From NCBI GenBank assembly GCA_027487835.1, contig JAIYCU010000024.1, positions 36,396 through 100,395 of the forward strand: a stretch of DNA of 64,000 nucleotides, read 5' to 3'. A model generated the notes under the pieces. The model was not told the DNA's origin and did no database searches. It saw nothing but the letters and a program-made list of their open reading frames with translations. Of this stretch, positions 37,935 through 45,312 are shown piece by piece. The stretch's first letter is position 1. The number at the start of each line of letters is the position of its first letter. Origin of the DNA: Bacteroidota bacterium (lineage in GTDB: Bacteria > Bacteroidota > Bacteroidia > UKL13-3). Position numbers and translations under genes: made by a program.

Positions 37935-38028
37935 TTTAGGTAAATTTTAATAATTTAACTATTAGACGATAATAATTTCTTTTTCCTTCGCTAATCCTAT
38001 TTTTTAAGTTAAAGCTTCATAAGGTTTT

Positions 38029-38038
38029 GGTTCGAACC
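38029..38038. repeat. Dispersed palindrome copy, perfect form GGTTCGAACC
   Basis: The fully self-complementary version of the motif, intergenic between the chimeric ORF and the YHYH lipoprotein gene. Confidence 0.6.
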
Positions 38039-38044
38039 GACAGA

Positions 38045-38287
38045 TTATTTTGTCCATGTTATTACAGCATCAATAAATTGTGTTTGCTGGTCAATAAAAA
38101 CACTGTGAGAGCAATTTTCTAAATATTTTAAGTTGTTTAAACCTATTATATTTTGCAAGTTAGTTACTTGTTGTGAAGAGTAAAGTCCATCATCCTTTGC
38201 CGTAACGCCAATTTCTGCTCCATTTAATAAGGGTTCCCATTTAATAGCATTTTGAACGTCTGTTTGTAATTCTTGATTATTTTTCAT
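38045..38287 (-). pseudogene. Chimeric remnant: BON-type N-terminus fused to hydrolase C-terminus
   Basis: An 80-codon ORF that appears to join pieces of two unrelated genes. Residues 1-32 (QTDVQNAIKWEPLLNGAEI, GVTAKD) match the start of OsmY-like BON-domain proteins, whose next residues would normally begin the GIVTLTG strand. From about residue 33 (DGLYSSQQV ... KYLENCSHSVFIDQQTQFID) it reads instead as the last 47 residues of an alpha/beta-hydrolase, including the catalytic-histidine segment CSHSVF. Neither part is complete, so a function is unlikely. A deletion that fused two formerly neighbouring genes explains it best. The assignment rests on my recall of both families. Confidence 0.6.
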
Positions 38288-38400
38288 TGCGAAATTATTT
38301 ATGTTGTGATATACTTATACAACGGCGTAAAGGTGTGATCTTTTAATTTCTAAAAACTTACACCCAATAATCTTAGAATTACATAATTCACACTAATCTT

Positions 38401-38610
38401 TTACGCAGAATGAGTAGTGGAATAATTGGAATAAATTTCATATAAAGAATTGGAATAGGCTTCTAATTCTTTTTTAGTTATTATCAGACTGTTACTACTT
38501 ATTTTACTTAAGGGTGTTTCATTAATGTACTTCATCAATTCTGGAAAGTCATCCCGTATTTTTTTTAGAATGGCTATTATAGATTGTTCCAATTCAATTG
38601 CTTTTTTCAT
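38401..38610 (-). CDS. Small conserved protein of unknown function
   Basis: A 69-aa helical, charged protein without signal peptide. The pattern ILKKIRDDFPELMKYINETP, a short polar link, then LEAYSNSLYEIYSNY resembles a family of 60-70-aa proteins seen in Bacteroidota near BON-domain and other stress-related genes (PEL-KY---MP then LKEYY-SL). That context fits here: the BON-type remnant lies downstream and an HdeD-like membrane protein upstream. Function unknown. Confidence 0.5.
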   Translation of the reverse strand: MKKAIELEQSIIAILKKIRDDFPELMKYINETPLSKISSNSLIITKKELEAYSNSLYEIYSNYSTTHSA

Positions 38611-38640
38611 ATGTGTTTGATTTATTTTTTAATTTAATGC

Positions 38641-39183
38641 CTAAGCCTCTTTAGGAGTTTCAACTGTTTGGTTAGCCTTCATTACTGGGACGTATAGGAT
38701 AATATTTAAACCTACCATAATGAATAGTGCACCAAATAACTGCAGGGTATAAGCTGTATAATGCATTGCTACAATAGTTCCAAAGCCTACAAATAATCCA
38801 AGTAGCGCGCGAATTATTAAGATTTTATAGACCATTTTTAGTCCTAAGTTAAAGAGCCAATTGCAAAAAATTATTTCGGAAAAGGCATAGAAAATAAATA
38901 GGAACGAAGTAAAGGCTATTAATTTTTCAAGTGAATTACATAAAAACATAATAGATATGCCATATGCCAACATAGCCAAAGCATGTAATTCATGATACGC
39001 AAATTGAACTTGTTGCTTTTGGCGGTCAAATGCAGTAATAAAGGCAAAAAAAGCCGCAATTATTAAACTGATTCCGAGTGTTATTTTGATAATTTCAAAG
39101 GAGTTATTTTCTGAAAACAAAAGGAAAGAGCCCACAAGAATTATTATAAAACCGTAAATGTATATTGGAAGATGTTTTTTCAT
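38641..39183 (-). CDS. HdeD/DUF308-like membrane protein
   Basis: A 180-aa integral membrane protein with about six hydrophobic helices and few charged residues, starting KKHLPIYIYGFIIILVGSFL. Spacing and the GISLIIAAFFAFITAF and LFGALFIMVGLNIILY helices resemble the HdeD/DUF308 family of acid- and stress-related membrane proteins. The C-terminus is short and hydrophilic. It is followed after 30 bases by the 69-aa gene on the same strand. Assignment is by hydropathy and pattern only. Confidence 0.55.
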   Translation of the reverse strand: MKKHLPIYIYGFIIILVGSFLLFSENNSFEIIKITLGISLIIAAFFAFITAFDRQKQQVQFAYHELHALAMLAYGISIMFLCNSLEKLIAFTSFLFIFYAFSEIIFCNWLFNLGLKMVYKILIIRALLGLFVGFGTIVAMHYTAYTLQLFGALFIMVGLNIILYVPVMKANQTVETPKEA

Positions 39184-39325
39184 GTTTTAACCTATGTGAT
39201 ATGAAGGTGATTTCATAGGCATAAAATTATGACTTAATTTTCCATCAGGCTTACATAATAAGCCCTATTAGTTACATAAATCACAGCTAAGCTGCGTTTG
39301 TGATACAAATTATCCTTAAACTACT

Positions 39326-40270
39326 TTATGAGCTTGGATTGTTTGATGTCAATTGCTCTACAGTCTGTTTTACCGCCATTGCATTTGTTGTTGGCGTATA
39401 GTTAAATTCTTTGTTGAACTTTGAACTATCAAAATAATAGTCTCTATCATACTGATAACGCATTTCATACATTTCGTTTAAGATAGGAACAAAAAGTCCA
39501 ATTGCTTTTAACCCCCATCCTGGTAGAACTTGATATTTATTGCTAGCTTTCATTTCCATTGCAAATAAATTAATCCATTCTTCGCCAGTTATTTTTTGTG
39601 GGTCGGTTGGTAAGTTCCAAACCTTATTGTAAGCACTTTCAGTATTTCCTAAAATTGCTGTTCCTTTTGCAAGGTCAGGTGTATAGCTTACACTGTGTAT
39701 TACTTTTGCATTACAAAACCATTGTGCTTTTTTTCCTTTGGCTAAGTTGTCATAAACGGTATTCATTAAAATACTTTTATCTTTTATACCGCTAAAAAAG
39801 TCGGCAGCGCGCGCAATAATTGCATTTAGATTTCTTTTTTCAATACTGTCTAGAATTAACTTATCTGCTGCAGCCCTAACTTCTCCTTTTTTACTAGATG
39901 GGCTTATTGGAGATTCCTCTGTTATGTGATTTACATTGTCGCCACCTATTGCATATACATTATCAAAAAATACAAGTTTGGCATTGTATTGAAGACAAGC
40001 GTCTGTTACGTTTTTTATGAGCGGAGGCCACATTTGTTGCCAAATTTTTGTGTTATAGTCAAAACCAACCATTAAATAAACTACTTGGCTACCTTCAATA
40101 GCGCTAAAAACTTGTTCTCTATTGGTAAGGTCTGCTTTAAACAATTGGTCTGTAGCGTTTACCTTTTTCGGATTACGTCCAACTAGACGTATATCAGTTG
40201 TGTATGTGGTTAAGGCTTTTGCAAGTTCAATGCCTATTGCACCTCCTGCTCCTAAAATTGTTTGTTTCAT
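39326..40270 (-). CDS. NAD(P)-dependent epimerase/dehydratase-like protein
   Basis: About 314 aa; start at ATG 40270 (a TTG two codons upstream is also possible), which puts the dinucleotide-binding loop TILGAGGAIGIELAKAL at the very N-terminus as in extended short-chain dehydrogenases. VYLMVGFDYNTKIW and the later IIARAADFFSG fit the NmrA/epimerase branch. The usual catalytic YxxxK is not evident where expected, so an NAD(P)-sensing or isomerase role is as likely as redox chemistry. Followed by 142 non-coding bases and the HdeD-like gene. Confidence 0.75.
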   Translation of the reverse strand: MKQTILGAGGAIGIELAKALTTYTTDIRLVGRNPKKVNATDQLFKADLTNREQVFSAIEGSQVVYLMVGFDYNTKIWQQMWPPLIKNVTDACLQYNAKLVFFDNVYAIGGDNVNHITEESPISPSSKKGEVRAAADKLILDSIEKRNLNAIIARAADFFSGIKDKSILMNTVYDNLAKGKKAQWFCNAKVIHSVSYTPDLAKGTAILGNTESAYNKVWNLPTDPQKITGEEWINLFAMEMKASNKYQVLPGWGLKAIGLFVPILNEMYEMRYQYDRDYYFDSSKFNKEFNYTPTTNAMAVKQTVEQLTSNNPSS

Positions 40271-40348
40271 GGTCAAATTCGTTTTTTATTAGTTAATCGT
40301 TATTTCCGCTCGCAAATCCATACAAACTTACTTTATTATATTCTTAAT

Positions 40349-40786
40349 CTAGCCCCTTTCGCAGGTTTGTTTTAATAAGTTAAGCCAATTTTGCATTCCT
40401 TTTTCTAAATTCTTATTGAAAGGCTTTTTAAAAAGTTCAGCAAAAAAACCTTCCATACTTTCTTCAACCATTACCTTGGTTTGGCCCTGGGTTTTAATTA
40501 CGGTCCAATTATGTATAGCAAACATTCCAAATGTTTTTCCGGTCCAACCAAAGTTCTTACCTGGTTCAACGGTGTGAAGCGTGGAATGGATTTTTGCCCC
40601 ACCCGTTTTCCATTCAAATGTGGTGTTAGGTGCAAGGTCTCCGTTTAATTTAGGTTTACTGATATCTGTTTGCCAGTTTGCCCAATTGTTAATATGGGTC
40701 ATAATTTGCCATACTTTTTCACTGCTTGCATTGATAAGGATGGACTTGCTGCACTTTACGGGTGCCATGTGGTTGATGCTTTTCAT
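40349..40786 (-). CDS. SRPBCC-family (START-like) protein
   Basis: A 145-aa ligand-binding fold protein: SILINASSEKVWQIMTHINNWANWQTDI is the N-terminal strand-helix of SRPBCC/polyketide-cyclase-like proteins (about 15-42), followed by FEWKTGGAKIHSTLHTVEPG and a long C-terminal helix. Such proteins bind hydrophobic ligands; Bacteroidota members are often annotated as cyclases or coenzyme Q-binding proteins without proof. It lies 67 bases downstream of the Crp/Fnr regulator, same strand, so the regulator may control it. Confidence 0.75.
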   Translation of the reverse strand: MKSINHMAPVKCSKSILINASSEKVWQIMTHINNWANWQTDISKPKLNGDLAPNTTFEWKTGGAKIHSTLHTVEPGKNFGWTGKTFGMFAIHNWTVIKTQGQTKVMVEESMEGFFAELFKKPFNKNLEKGMQNWLNLLKQTCERG

Positions 40787-40853
40787 TTGTTTAAATTAAT
40801 AAGACAAAGGTCAGCACAAAATCAAGGCTTGCTCTTGACAAAAATCAAGAAGT

Positions 40854-41423
40854 TTAGCCAACTGTTTTCTTCCTTAACCTGCTTAATGTTTCAGGCGTCA
40901 TGCCCAACATTGAGGCTAGGTATTGTAAAGGCACTTGATTAAACAAATCCTTGTTAAAACTAAAAAGTGCCAAATATCTTTCTTCGGCTGTCATTGAAAG
41001 GTGCTGTATAATTCTATCTTCTAAAACTGTAAAGCATTTGGCTATAAAAAGTTTTTCTAATTCTGTCCAATGCGGAATCACTTGTCCAATTTTTAGATAG
41101 TCACTGTTGTCAATAACATAAAGTTCGCAATCGGTCAATGCTTGTATATTCCAACGTGCAGTTTGTTTAAACACAAAGCTCGATAAGTCTACCACAAAAT
41201 AGCCCTTGGTTGAAATCCATTTTGTTATTTCCTTATCTTCTATAGAAACAAACTCTCTTATGATGCCCGACTGTACAAAACCAAGTCTGTCCGCATGCAT
41301 ACCTTTTTTAAGAAAATACGCGCCCTTTTTCAAGCTTACAGGTTTAAAAAACGCACTTATTTTAGATAATTCGTCATTACTTACACCGAAGTACGTTTGT
41401 ATGTATTTTTCTAGTTCTGTCAT
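40854..41423 (-). CDS. Crp/Fnr-family transcriptional regulator
   Basis: About 189 aa; I start at ATG 41423 (TELEKYIQTYFG), the normal N-terminus of this Bacteroidota Crp group, rather than at an upstream in-frame Met that would overlap the VOC gene. A cyclic-nucleotide-binding-like jelly roll (about 20-115, LKKGAYFLKKGMHADRLGFV) is followed by a C-terminal winged helix with PLQYLASMLGMTPETLSRLRKK (about 164-185). No cysteine cluster for Fe-S sensing is seen. It could regulate the SRPBCC and VOC neighbours; no target site is assigned. Confidence 0.85.
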   Translation of the reverse strand: MTELEKYIQTYFGVSNDELSKISAFFKPVSLKKGAYFLKKGMHADRLGFVQSGIIREFVSIEDKEITKWISTKGYFVVDLSSFVFKQTARWNIQALTDCELYVIDNSDYLKIGQVIPHWTELEKLFIAKCFTVLEDRIIQHLSMTAEERYLALFSFNKDLFNQVPLQYLASMLGMTPETLSRLRKKTVG

Positions 41424-41458
41424 TGTTGCTTGCTTTGCGAAGAGAACGCTTAGTACAA

Positions 41459-41851
41459 TTAACCCATTGCCGTGCAAATCTCAATTAAAAATCCATCAAG
41501 GTCTCTCACATAGGCCACAACTTGACCCCAAGGTTTTGTCTTTGGATTTTCAACTATAACAGCGCCTGCTGCAACTGCCGAATGAACTGTTGCTTCCACA
41601 TCTTCTGTTGTAAAACCAATTTCAATTCCAAATGGCTTGTTATTCAAACTGCTTTCTATAAATCCGTCTTTAAGGTTTGAGTTGGCTAGGCTCAGTGATA
41701 CAAAAGAGAGCGTTGTTTCACCCACTAAAAGCTCAGCATAATCCTTCTCAGGGGTCATAAATTTTCGTGTAAACGCAAAGGCTTTTTCGTAAAAGTCTAT
41801 TGCTTTTTCTACGTCTTTAACGTACAAAATGGTGTAGGTAAATTTTACCAT
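41459..41851 (-). CDS. VOC-family (glyoxalase/dioxygenase fold) protein
   Basis: A 130-aa vicinal-oxygen-chelate protein. FTYTILYVKDVEKAIDFYEKAF (about 3-24) is the first beta-alpha-beta module and AYVRDLDGFLIEICTAMG the second, ending in the metal-ligand glutamate. Standalone members act as glyoxalases, bleomycin-type resistance proteins or isomerases; no specific activity can be assigned. Its promoter region is the gap that contains the 22-bp tandem array, and the Crp/Fnr gene follows after 35 bases. Confidence 0.85.
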   Translation of the reverse strand: MVKFTYTILYVKDVEKAIDFYEKAFAFTRKFMTPEKDYAELLVGETTLSFVSLSLANSNLKDGFIESSLNNKPFGIEIGFTTEDVEATVHSAVAAGAVIVENPKTKPWGQVVAYVRDLDGFLIEICTAMG

Positions 41852-42236
41852 GGTGTCATATCTTATTTACTTCAAGTTATACATTTCAGTTGTATTTGCT
41901 AAAATTATTAAGCCAACCAAACTGGAGCCACTCTATAAAAGGTGCGACGCTACTCTATAAATGGTGCGAAGCTACTCCATAAAAGGTGCGATCCAACTCT
42001 ATAAAAGGTGCGAAGCCACTCCATAAAAGGTGCGATCCAACTCCATAAAAGGTGCGAAGCTACTCCATAAATGGTGCGAAGCTAGTCCGTAAAAGGTGCG
42101 AAGCCACTCCATAAAAGGTGCAAAGCTACTCCATAAATGGTGCGAAGCTGCTCCATAAATGGTGCGAAGCTACTCTATAAGAAGTATCGAGGAGGAGTGA
42201 AGAGAAAGAGTACTTATTTTGATTTCAAGTGAATTA
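41852..42236. other. 385-base intergenic region containing the 22-bp array
   Basis: Gap between the 3' end of a small lipoprotein gene and the start of the VOC gene. Two-thirds is the tandem array annotated separately. The remaining flanks (41852-41926 and 42191-42236) hold nothing I can support. Confidence 0.7.
41927..42190. repeat. Tandem array, twelve units of 22 bp
   Basis: Twelve head-to-tail units with no spacers; core ACTCCATAAAAGGTGCGA with frequent CCAT/CTAT and AAAA/AAAT changes. Units 3-4 and 5-6 form a 44-bp higher repeat, since both first members end GCGAT and both second members start CCAACT. The last unit (42169-42190) is strongly decayed. A 22-base period and TAG/TAA stops in the repeat exclude a coding role. 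It lies upstream of the VOC gene. Confidence 0.9.
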
Positions 42237-42563
42237 TTATCTTTCCTTAAAACAATGATTGCAAAATAGGGTATCATCCTCAATGGTTAATATTTCACAT
42301 AAAAGCATGTTTTTAAATTTAAACCTTTTGAATTCCTTATTGCTAGCAAATAAAGTTAAGGTATCACCTTTTAATTTCCAATTGCCAATCTTTGTTGAAT
42401 GCATTAGATGGCCGCTATAATTGTATGTAAATTTTTTATTCCTATAAACCTCCAAACTATAAAAATCAAAATCAACACAATGCAGATTGTATTTACCTAC
42501 AAATGATTGTTTTTTAGTTGAACAACTTAGGAGTAGTATTAATATCAAATAGAAATATTTCAA
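42237..42563 (-). CDS. Small lipoprotein, unknown function
   Basis: A 108-aa predicted lipoprotein. The N-terminus YFYLILILLLSC gives a lipobox with Cys at about residue 14, then a polar CSTKKQS link. The mature 90 residues read as an all-beta lipocalin-like or DUF-type barrel (VGKYNLHCVDFDFYSLEVY, GNWKLKGDTLTLFA), a style common in small Bacteroidota lipoproteins of the 'GNWKIKGDTL' kind. A CNHC pair near the C-terminus may bind metal or form a disulfide. No partner is evident. Confidence 0.65.
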   Translation of the reverse strand: MKYFYLILILLLSCSTKKQSFVGKYNLHCVDFDFYSLEVYRNKKFTYNYSGHLMHSTKIGNWKLKGDTLTLFASNKEFKRFKFKNMLLCEILTIEDDTLFCNHCFKER

Positions 42564-42705
42564 TTTAGACTTGTAATTTTTTATGACTTATAACTTATAA
42601 TAAACCTATCACTAACTCTTTTCTTTTAGTCCAGAACTTAATTGATTGGCTTGCAGCCATCACGAAACTAGCTATTCAAAGAGAATTTTCTTATAACAGA
42701 TTATA

Positions 42706-42755
42706 TTTAACGCAAAGCGCGCCAGGCTTTTCGCTGAGAACGCTAAGGATTTTAA
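42706..42755 (+). repeat. ACGCAAAG-type element, left copy
   Basis: Starts TTTAACGCAAAG (42706-42717) and continues with GCCAGGC and ACGCTAAGGATT. It is an imperfect inverted copy of the element at 43943-43990; the two flank the DUF1016 nuclease gene. Sequences of this style recur in Bacteroidota genomes near small mobile-looking genes; that statement is from memory. Confidence 0.5.
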
Positions 42756-42775
42756 TCAATATTGAGGAGTTTCAA

Positions 42776-43816
42776 TTAAAAGTCCATTTTTTGTGCATTG
42801 ATTTTTTGATGCGCAATTTCAATGGCTAAATGTAACTTTTCTTGTAACACCTTTTGGGATGGCAATGATGTTAAGTAATCTGCTACACGGATATTACTTT
42901 TTTCCAATTGCATTAATTCAATATGTTCTTCATTTTTGCCTGTACAAAGAATTAAACCTATGGGAGTATTTTCGCCTTCTACTTGCTCGTATTTTTCTAA
43001 ATAACGCAAATACAGCTCCATTTGACCTTTGTAACTGGCTTCAAATGCACCAATTTTTAAATCAATAATTACTAGACATTTAAGTCTTCGGTGGTAGAAA
43101 AGCAAATCAATATAGTAATCTCTATTGTCAATCGTTATTCTTTTTTGACGAGCCATAAAGGCAAAATCACTTCCCAGTTCTGTAATAAATCTTTGTAGTT
43201 CTATTATAATATTTGCTTCTAAGTCTTTTTCGGAATACATATCAGTTAAACCTAGAAAATCTAAAAAATAAGGGTCCCTAAAAACCAAATCAGGATTTAG
43301 TTTATGTTCCATTTTGAGTTGTTCTAAATCGTTTTCTATCGTTAATTCCGGTTTTTTACTGATGGCAGTTCGTTCGTAAAGCATCGACTGAATGCGATCT
43401 CTAAATACCCTTACACTCCATTTCTCTAATTTACACATTTCTATGTAAAAGTCTCGTTTTAATGGGTCTTCCATGTAGATGATAAGTTTAATATGCGACC
43501 AACTCAATTGTCTCCACATTGTAGAGACAATTTCTTTGTTAACAAAAGTTGTAGCAAATTGTACGCAATGTCTCAAATGTTTTTCGCTCCAACCTTTCCC
43601 ATACTCCCTTTCTAATTGTATAGATAGCGACAGTAAAATTTGCTGACCATATTCGGCTCTATTGTTTTTTAGTATTTCATTTTTTATGGTACTTCCAATT
43701 TGCCAATATAAAGCAGTAATCGTAGCATTTACAGAAACAGCAATTTGTTGTTTGCTTTCAGCTATCAATTCTTTGATGGAATCAAAAAGGGGAAGATGGT
43801 CAAGTTTATCGATCAT
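42776..43816 (-). CDS. DUF1016 / YhcG-like PD-(D/E)XK nuclease-domain protein
   Basis: A 346-aa protein. The N-terminal DUF1016 part (about 13-160) has the typical LYWQIGSTIKNEI and WSEKHLRHCVQFATTF segments; the C-terminal YhcG-type nuclease domain contains FMARQKRITIDNRDYYIDLLFYHR and CLVIIDLKIG, in which the Asp of YYID and the D-L-K give the PD-(D/E)XK catalytic set. These proteins are widespread, patchily distributed and linked to mobile DNA and phage-defence contexts, but their role is unclear. The gene stands alone, flanked by inverted ACGCAAAG-type elements, which suggests that it moves as a single-gene unit. Confidence 0.88.
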   Translation of the reverse strand: MIDKLDHLPLFDSIKELIAESKQQIAVSVNATITALYWQIGSTIKNEILKNNRAEYGQQILLSLSIQLEREYGKGWSEKHLRHCVQFATTFVNKEIVSTMWRQLSWSHIKLIIYMEDPLKRDFYIEMCKLEKWSVRVFRDRIQSMLYERTAISKKPELTIENDLEQLKMEHKLNPDLVFRDPYFLDFLGLTDMYSEKDLEANIIIELQRFITELGSDFAFMARQKRITIDNRDYYIDLLFYHRRLKCLVIIDLKIGAFEASYKGQMELYLRYLEKYEQVEGENTPIGLILCTGKNEEHIELMQLEKSNIRVADYLTSLPSQKVLQEKLHLAIEIAHQKINAQKMDF

Positions 43817-44154
43817 TTTCTAATTAATAAGTTGCGGTAACAAGTTTATAGAAAATATAGAATTATAGGTTTCAGATGGCTCTATATTTATCCTATATAT
43901 TGGAGTTGTTTTTTCATATATCCCATTAACGATTTAAACCCATTTAATCTTTGCGTACTTTGCGATACCTCTGCGGAACTTTGCGTTAAAGAGTTTTTGT
44001 GGTAAGGAAATGTACCGACCAAAAGTCAACCAAGAAGTTAGGTTAAAAAACACCAAATCAACCCCTAATTATTAAGCATGTTTTCTTAAATTAATTAAAG
44101 CCAATAGATTTCTACTGTTTTTTATTTGCCTGAATAAGCCCAAATTTGCAAGGA
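43817..44154. other. 338-base intergenic region upstream of purK
   Basis: Divergent gap between the DUF1016 gene and purK. It holds the right-hand ACGCAAAG-type element (43943-43990). The remainder is AT-rich; I see no credible gene, RNA or clear promoter in it. Confidence 0.7.
43943..43990 (-). repeat. ACGCAAAG-type element, right copy
   Basis: On the minus strand it reads TTTAACGCAAAG (from 43990), then CCGCAGAGG and ATCGCAAAGTACGCAAAGAT, so CGCAAAG recurs three times at roughly 14-20-base spacing. Its first 12 bases are identical to the left copy at 42706, in inverted orientation. Confidence 0.5.
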
Positions 44155-45312
44155 ATGAATCCATTAAAAAAGCGAATTGGTGTGCTGGGTGGCGGGCAAC
44201 TAGGCCGCATGATGATTGAAGAGTCTCTGCGGTTAAATATTCACTATGCCATTTTAGAAAACGACCCACACTGCCCCTGCGCCCCGCTCTGCGATACTTT
44301 TATTGAGGGCAGCTTAATGGATGAGGCCAAAATACGGCAACTGGCTGCTGCCAGCGATGTGCTTACCTGGGAAATAGAACATGTAAATACAGATGTATTG
44401 CTTGCTTTGGAGGCCGAAGGGAAAACCATTATCCCGCGTCCTTCTGTCTTGCAAATTATTCAAGACAAGGGCTTGCAAAAGCAGTTCTATCGACAACACC
44501 AAATTCCTACAGGTGATTTTTATTTGGTTCAAACCGAAACAGAATGGTTTGAAGCCATAGAAAAATTACCTGGGCACAAGTTTGTAGCCAAAACCCGTAA
44601 AGGCGGCTATGATGGCAAGGGTGTAGCCATTTTGAGTAAGTATGATGTGCTCAATAAACTTACCTCCATTCCCTTTGAAGGCCCTTGCTTATTAGAGGCT
44701 TTTGTGCCTTGCGAAAAAGAATTGGCTGTTATTGTGGCCAGAGACCAAGCGGGTAATATGCTTTCTTACCCCAGCATAGAAATGGAGTTTGACCCTGAAG
44801 CCAATTTGGTCACCTTGCTGTTGAGTCCGGCTAGAGTGGGCTCCATTATTGAAGAAAAGGCAGAGCAAATTGCGCGCAACTTGGTGGCTGCTTTTGATAG
44901 TCCGGGATTGTTTGCAGTAGAAATGTTTTTAGACCCTGCGGGCAATTTATATGTAAATGAAGTGGCTCCTCGTGCGCATAATAGCGGACACCATACCATA
45001 GAGGCATGTTATACTTCTCAGTTTGAGCAGTTGGCCCGCATCTTGGTGGGCTTGCCTTTGGGCTCAACCGAGTTATTGCAGCCCGCCGCCATGTTAAACT
45101 TATTGGGGGCAAAAGATTTTTCTGGCGCTTATCAGTTAGATAAGTTGGCAGAATGTATGCACTTGCCCGGCGTTTATGTGCATTTATATGCCAAGCAAGA
45201 GAGCAAGCCCATGCGTAAAATGGGGCATGTTTGCCTTATGGCGCCAAGCGTGCCCGAGTTGTTAGAAAAGGCCCAATATGTGGCTAAAAACCTGGTGTTG
45301 GTAAAGGCTTAG
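44155..45312 (+). CDS. purK: N5-carboxyaminoimidazole ribonucleotide synthase PurK
   Basis: PurK is the ATP-grasp enzyme that carboxylates AIR with bicarbonate in purine synthesis. About 385 aa; I start at ATG 44155 rather than at the TTG three codons earlier, which places RIGVLGGGQLGRMMIEE at the N-terminus as usual. Further signatures: FVAKTRKGGYDGKGV (about 142-156), AFVPCEKELAVIVARD, and VNEVAPRAHNSGHHTIEACYTSQFEQ (near 266-291), which carries the ATP-grasp metal ligands and the PurK-specific active-site loop. purE is not adjacent. A 14-mer palindrome copy lies at 44526-44539. The 3' end overlaps the convergent lipoprotein gene by four bases. Confidence 0.95.
   Translation: MNPLKKRIGVLGGGQLGRMMIEESLRLNIHYAILENDPHCPCAPLCDTFIEGSLMDEAKIRQLAAASDVLTWEIEHVNTDVLLALEAEGKTIIPRPSVLQIIQDKGLQKQFYRQHQIPTGDFYLVQTETEWFEAIEKLPGHKFVAKTRKGGYDGKGVAILSKYDVLNKLTSIPFEGPCLLEAFVPCEKELAVIVARDQAGNMLSYPSIEMEFDPEANLVTLLLSPARVGSIIEEKAEQIARNLVAAFDSPGLFAVEMFLDPAGNLYVNEVAPRAHNSGHHTIEACYTSQFEQLARILVGLPLGSTELLQPAAMLNLLGAKDFSGAYQLDKLAECMHLPGVYVHLYAKQESKPMRKMGHVCLMAPSVPELLEKAQYVAKNLVLVKA

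Noticed and set aside
41927..42190. Possible CRISPR array
   Set aside because: Units are contiguous 22-mers with no unique spacers, and there are no cas genes nearby.
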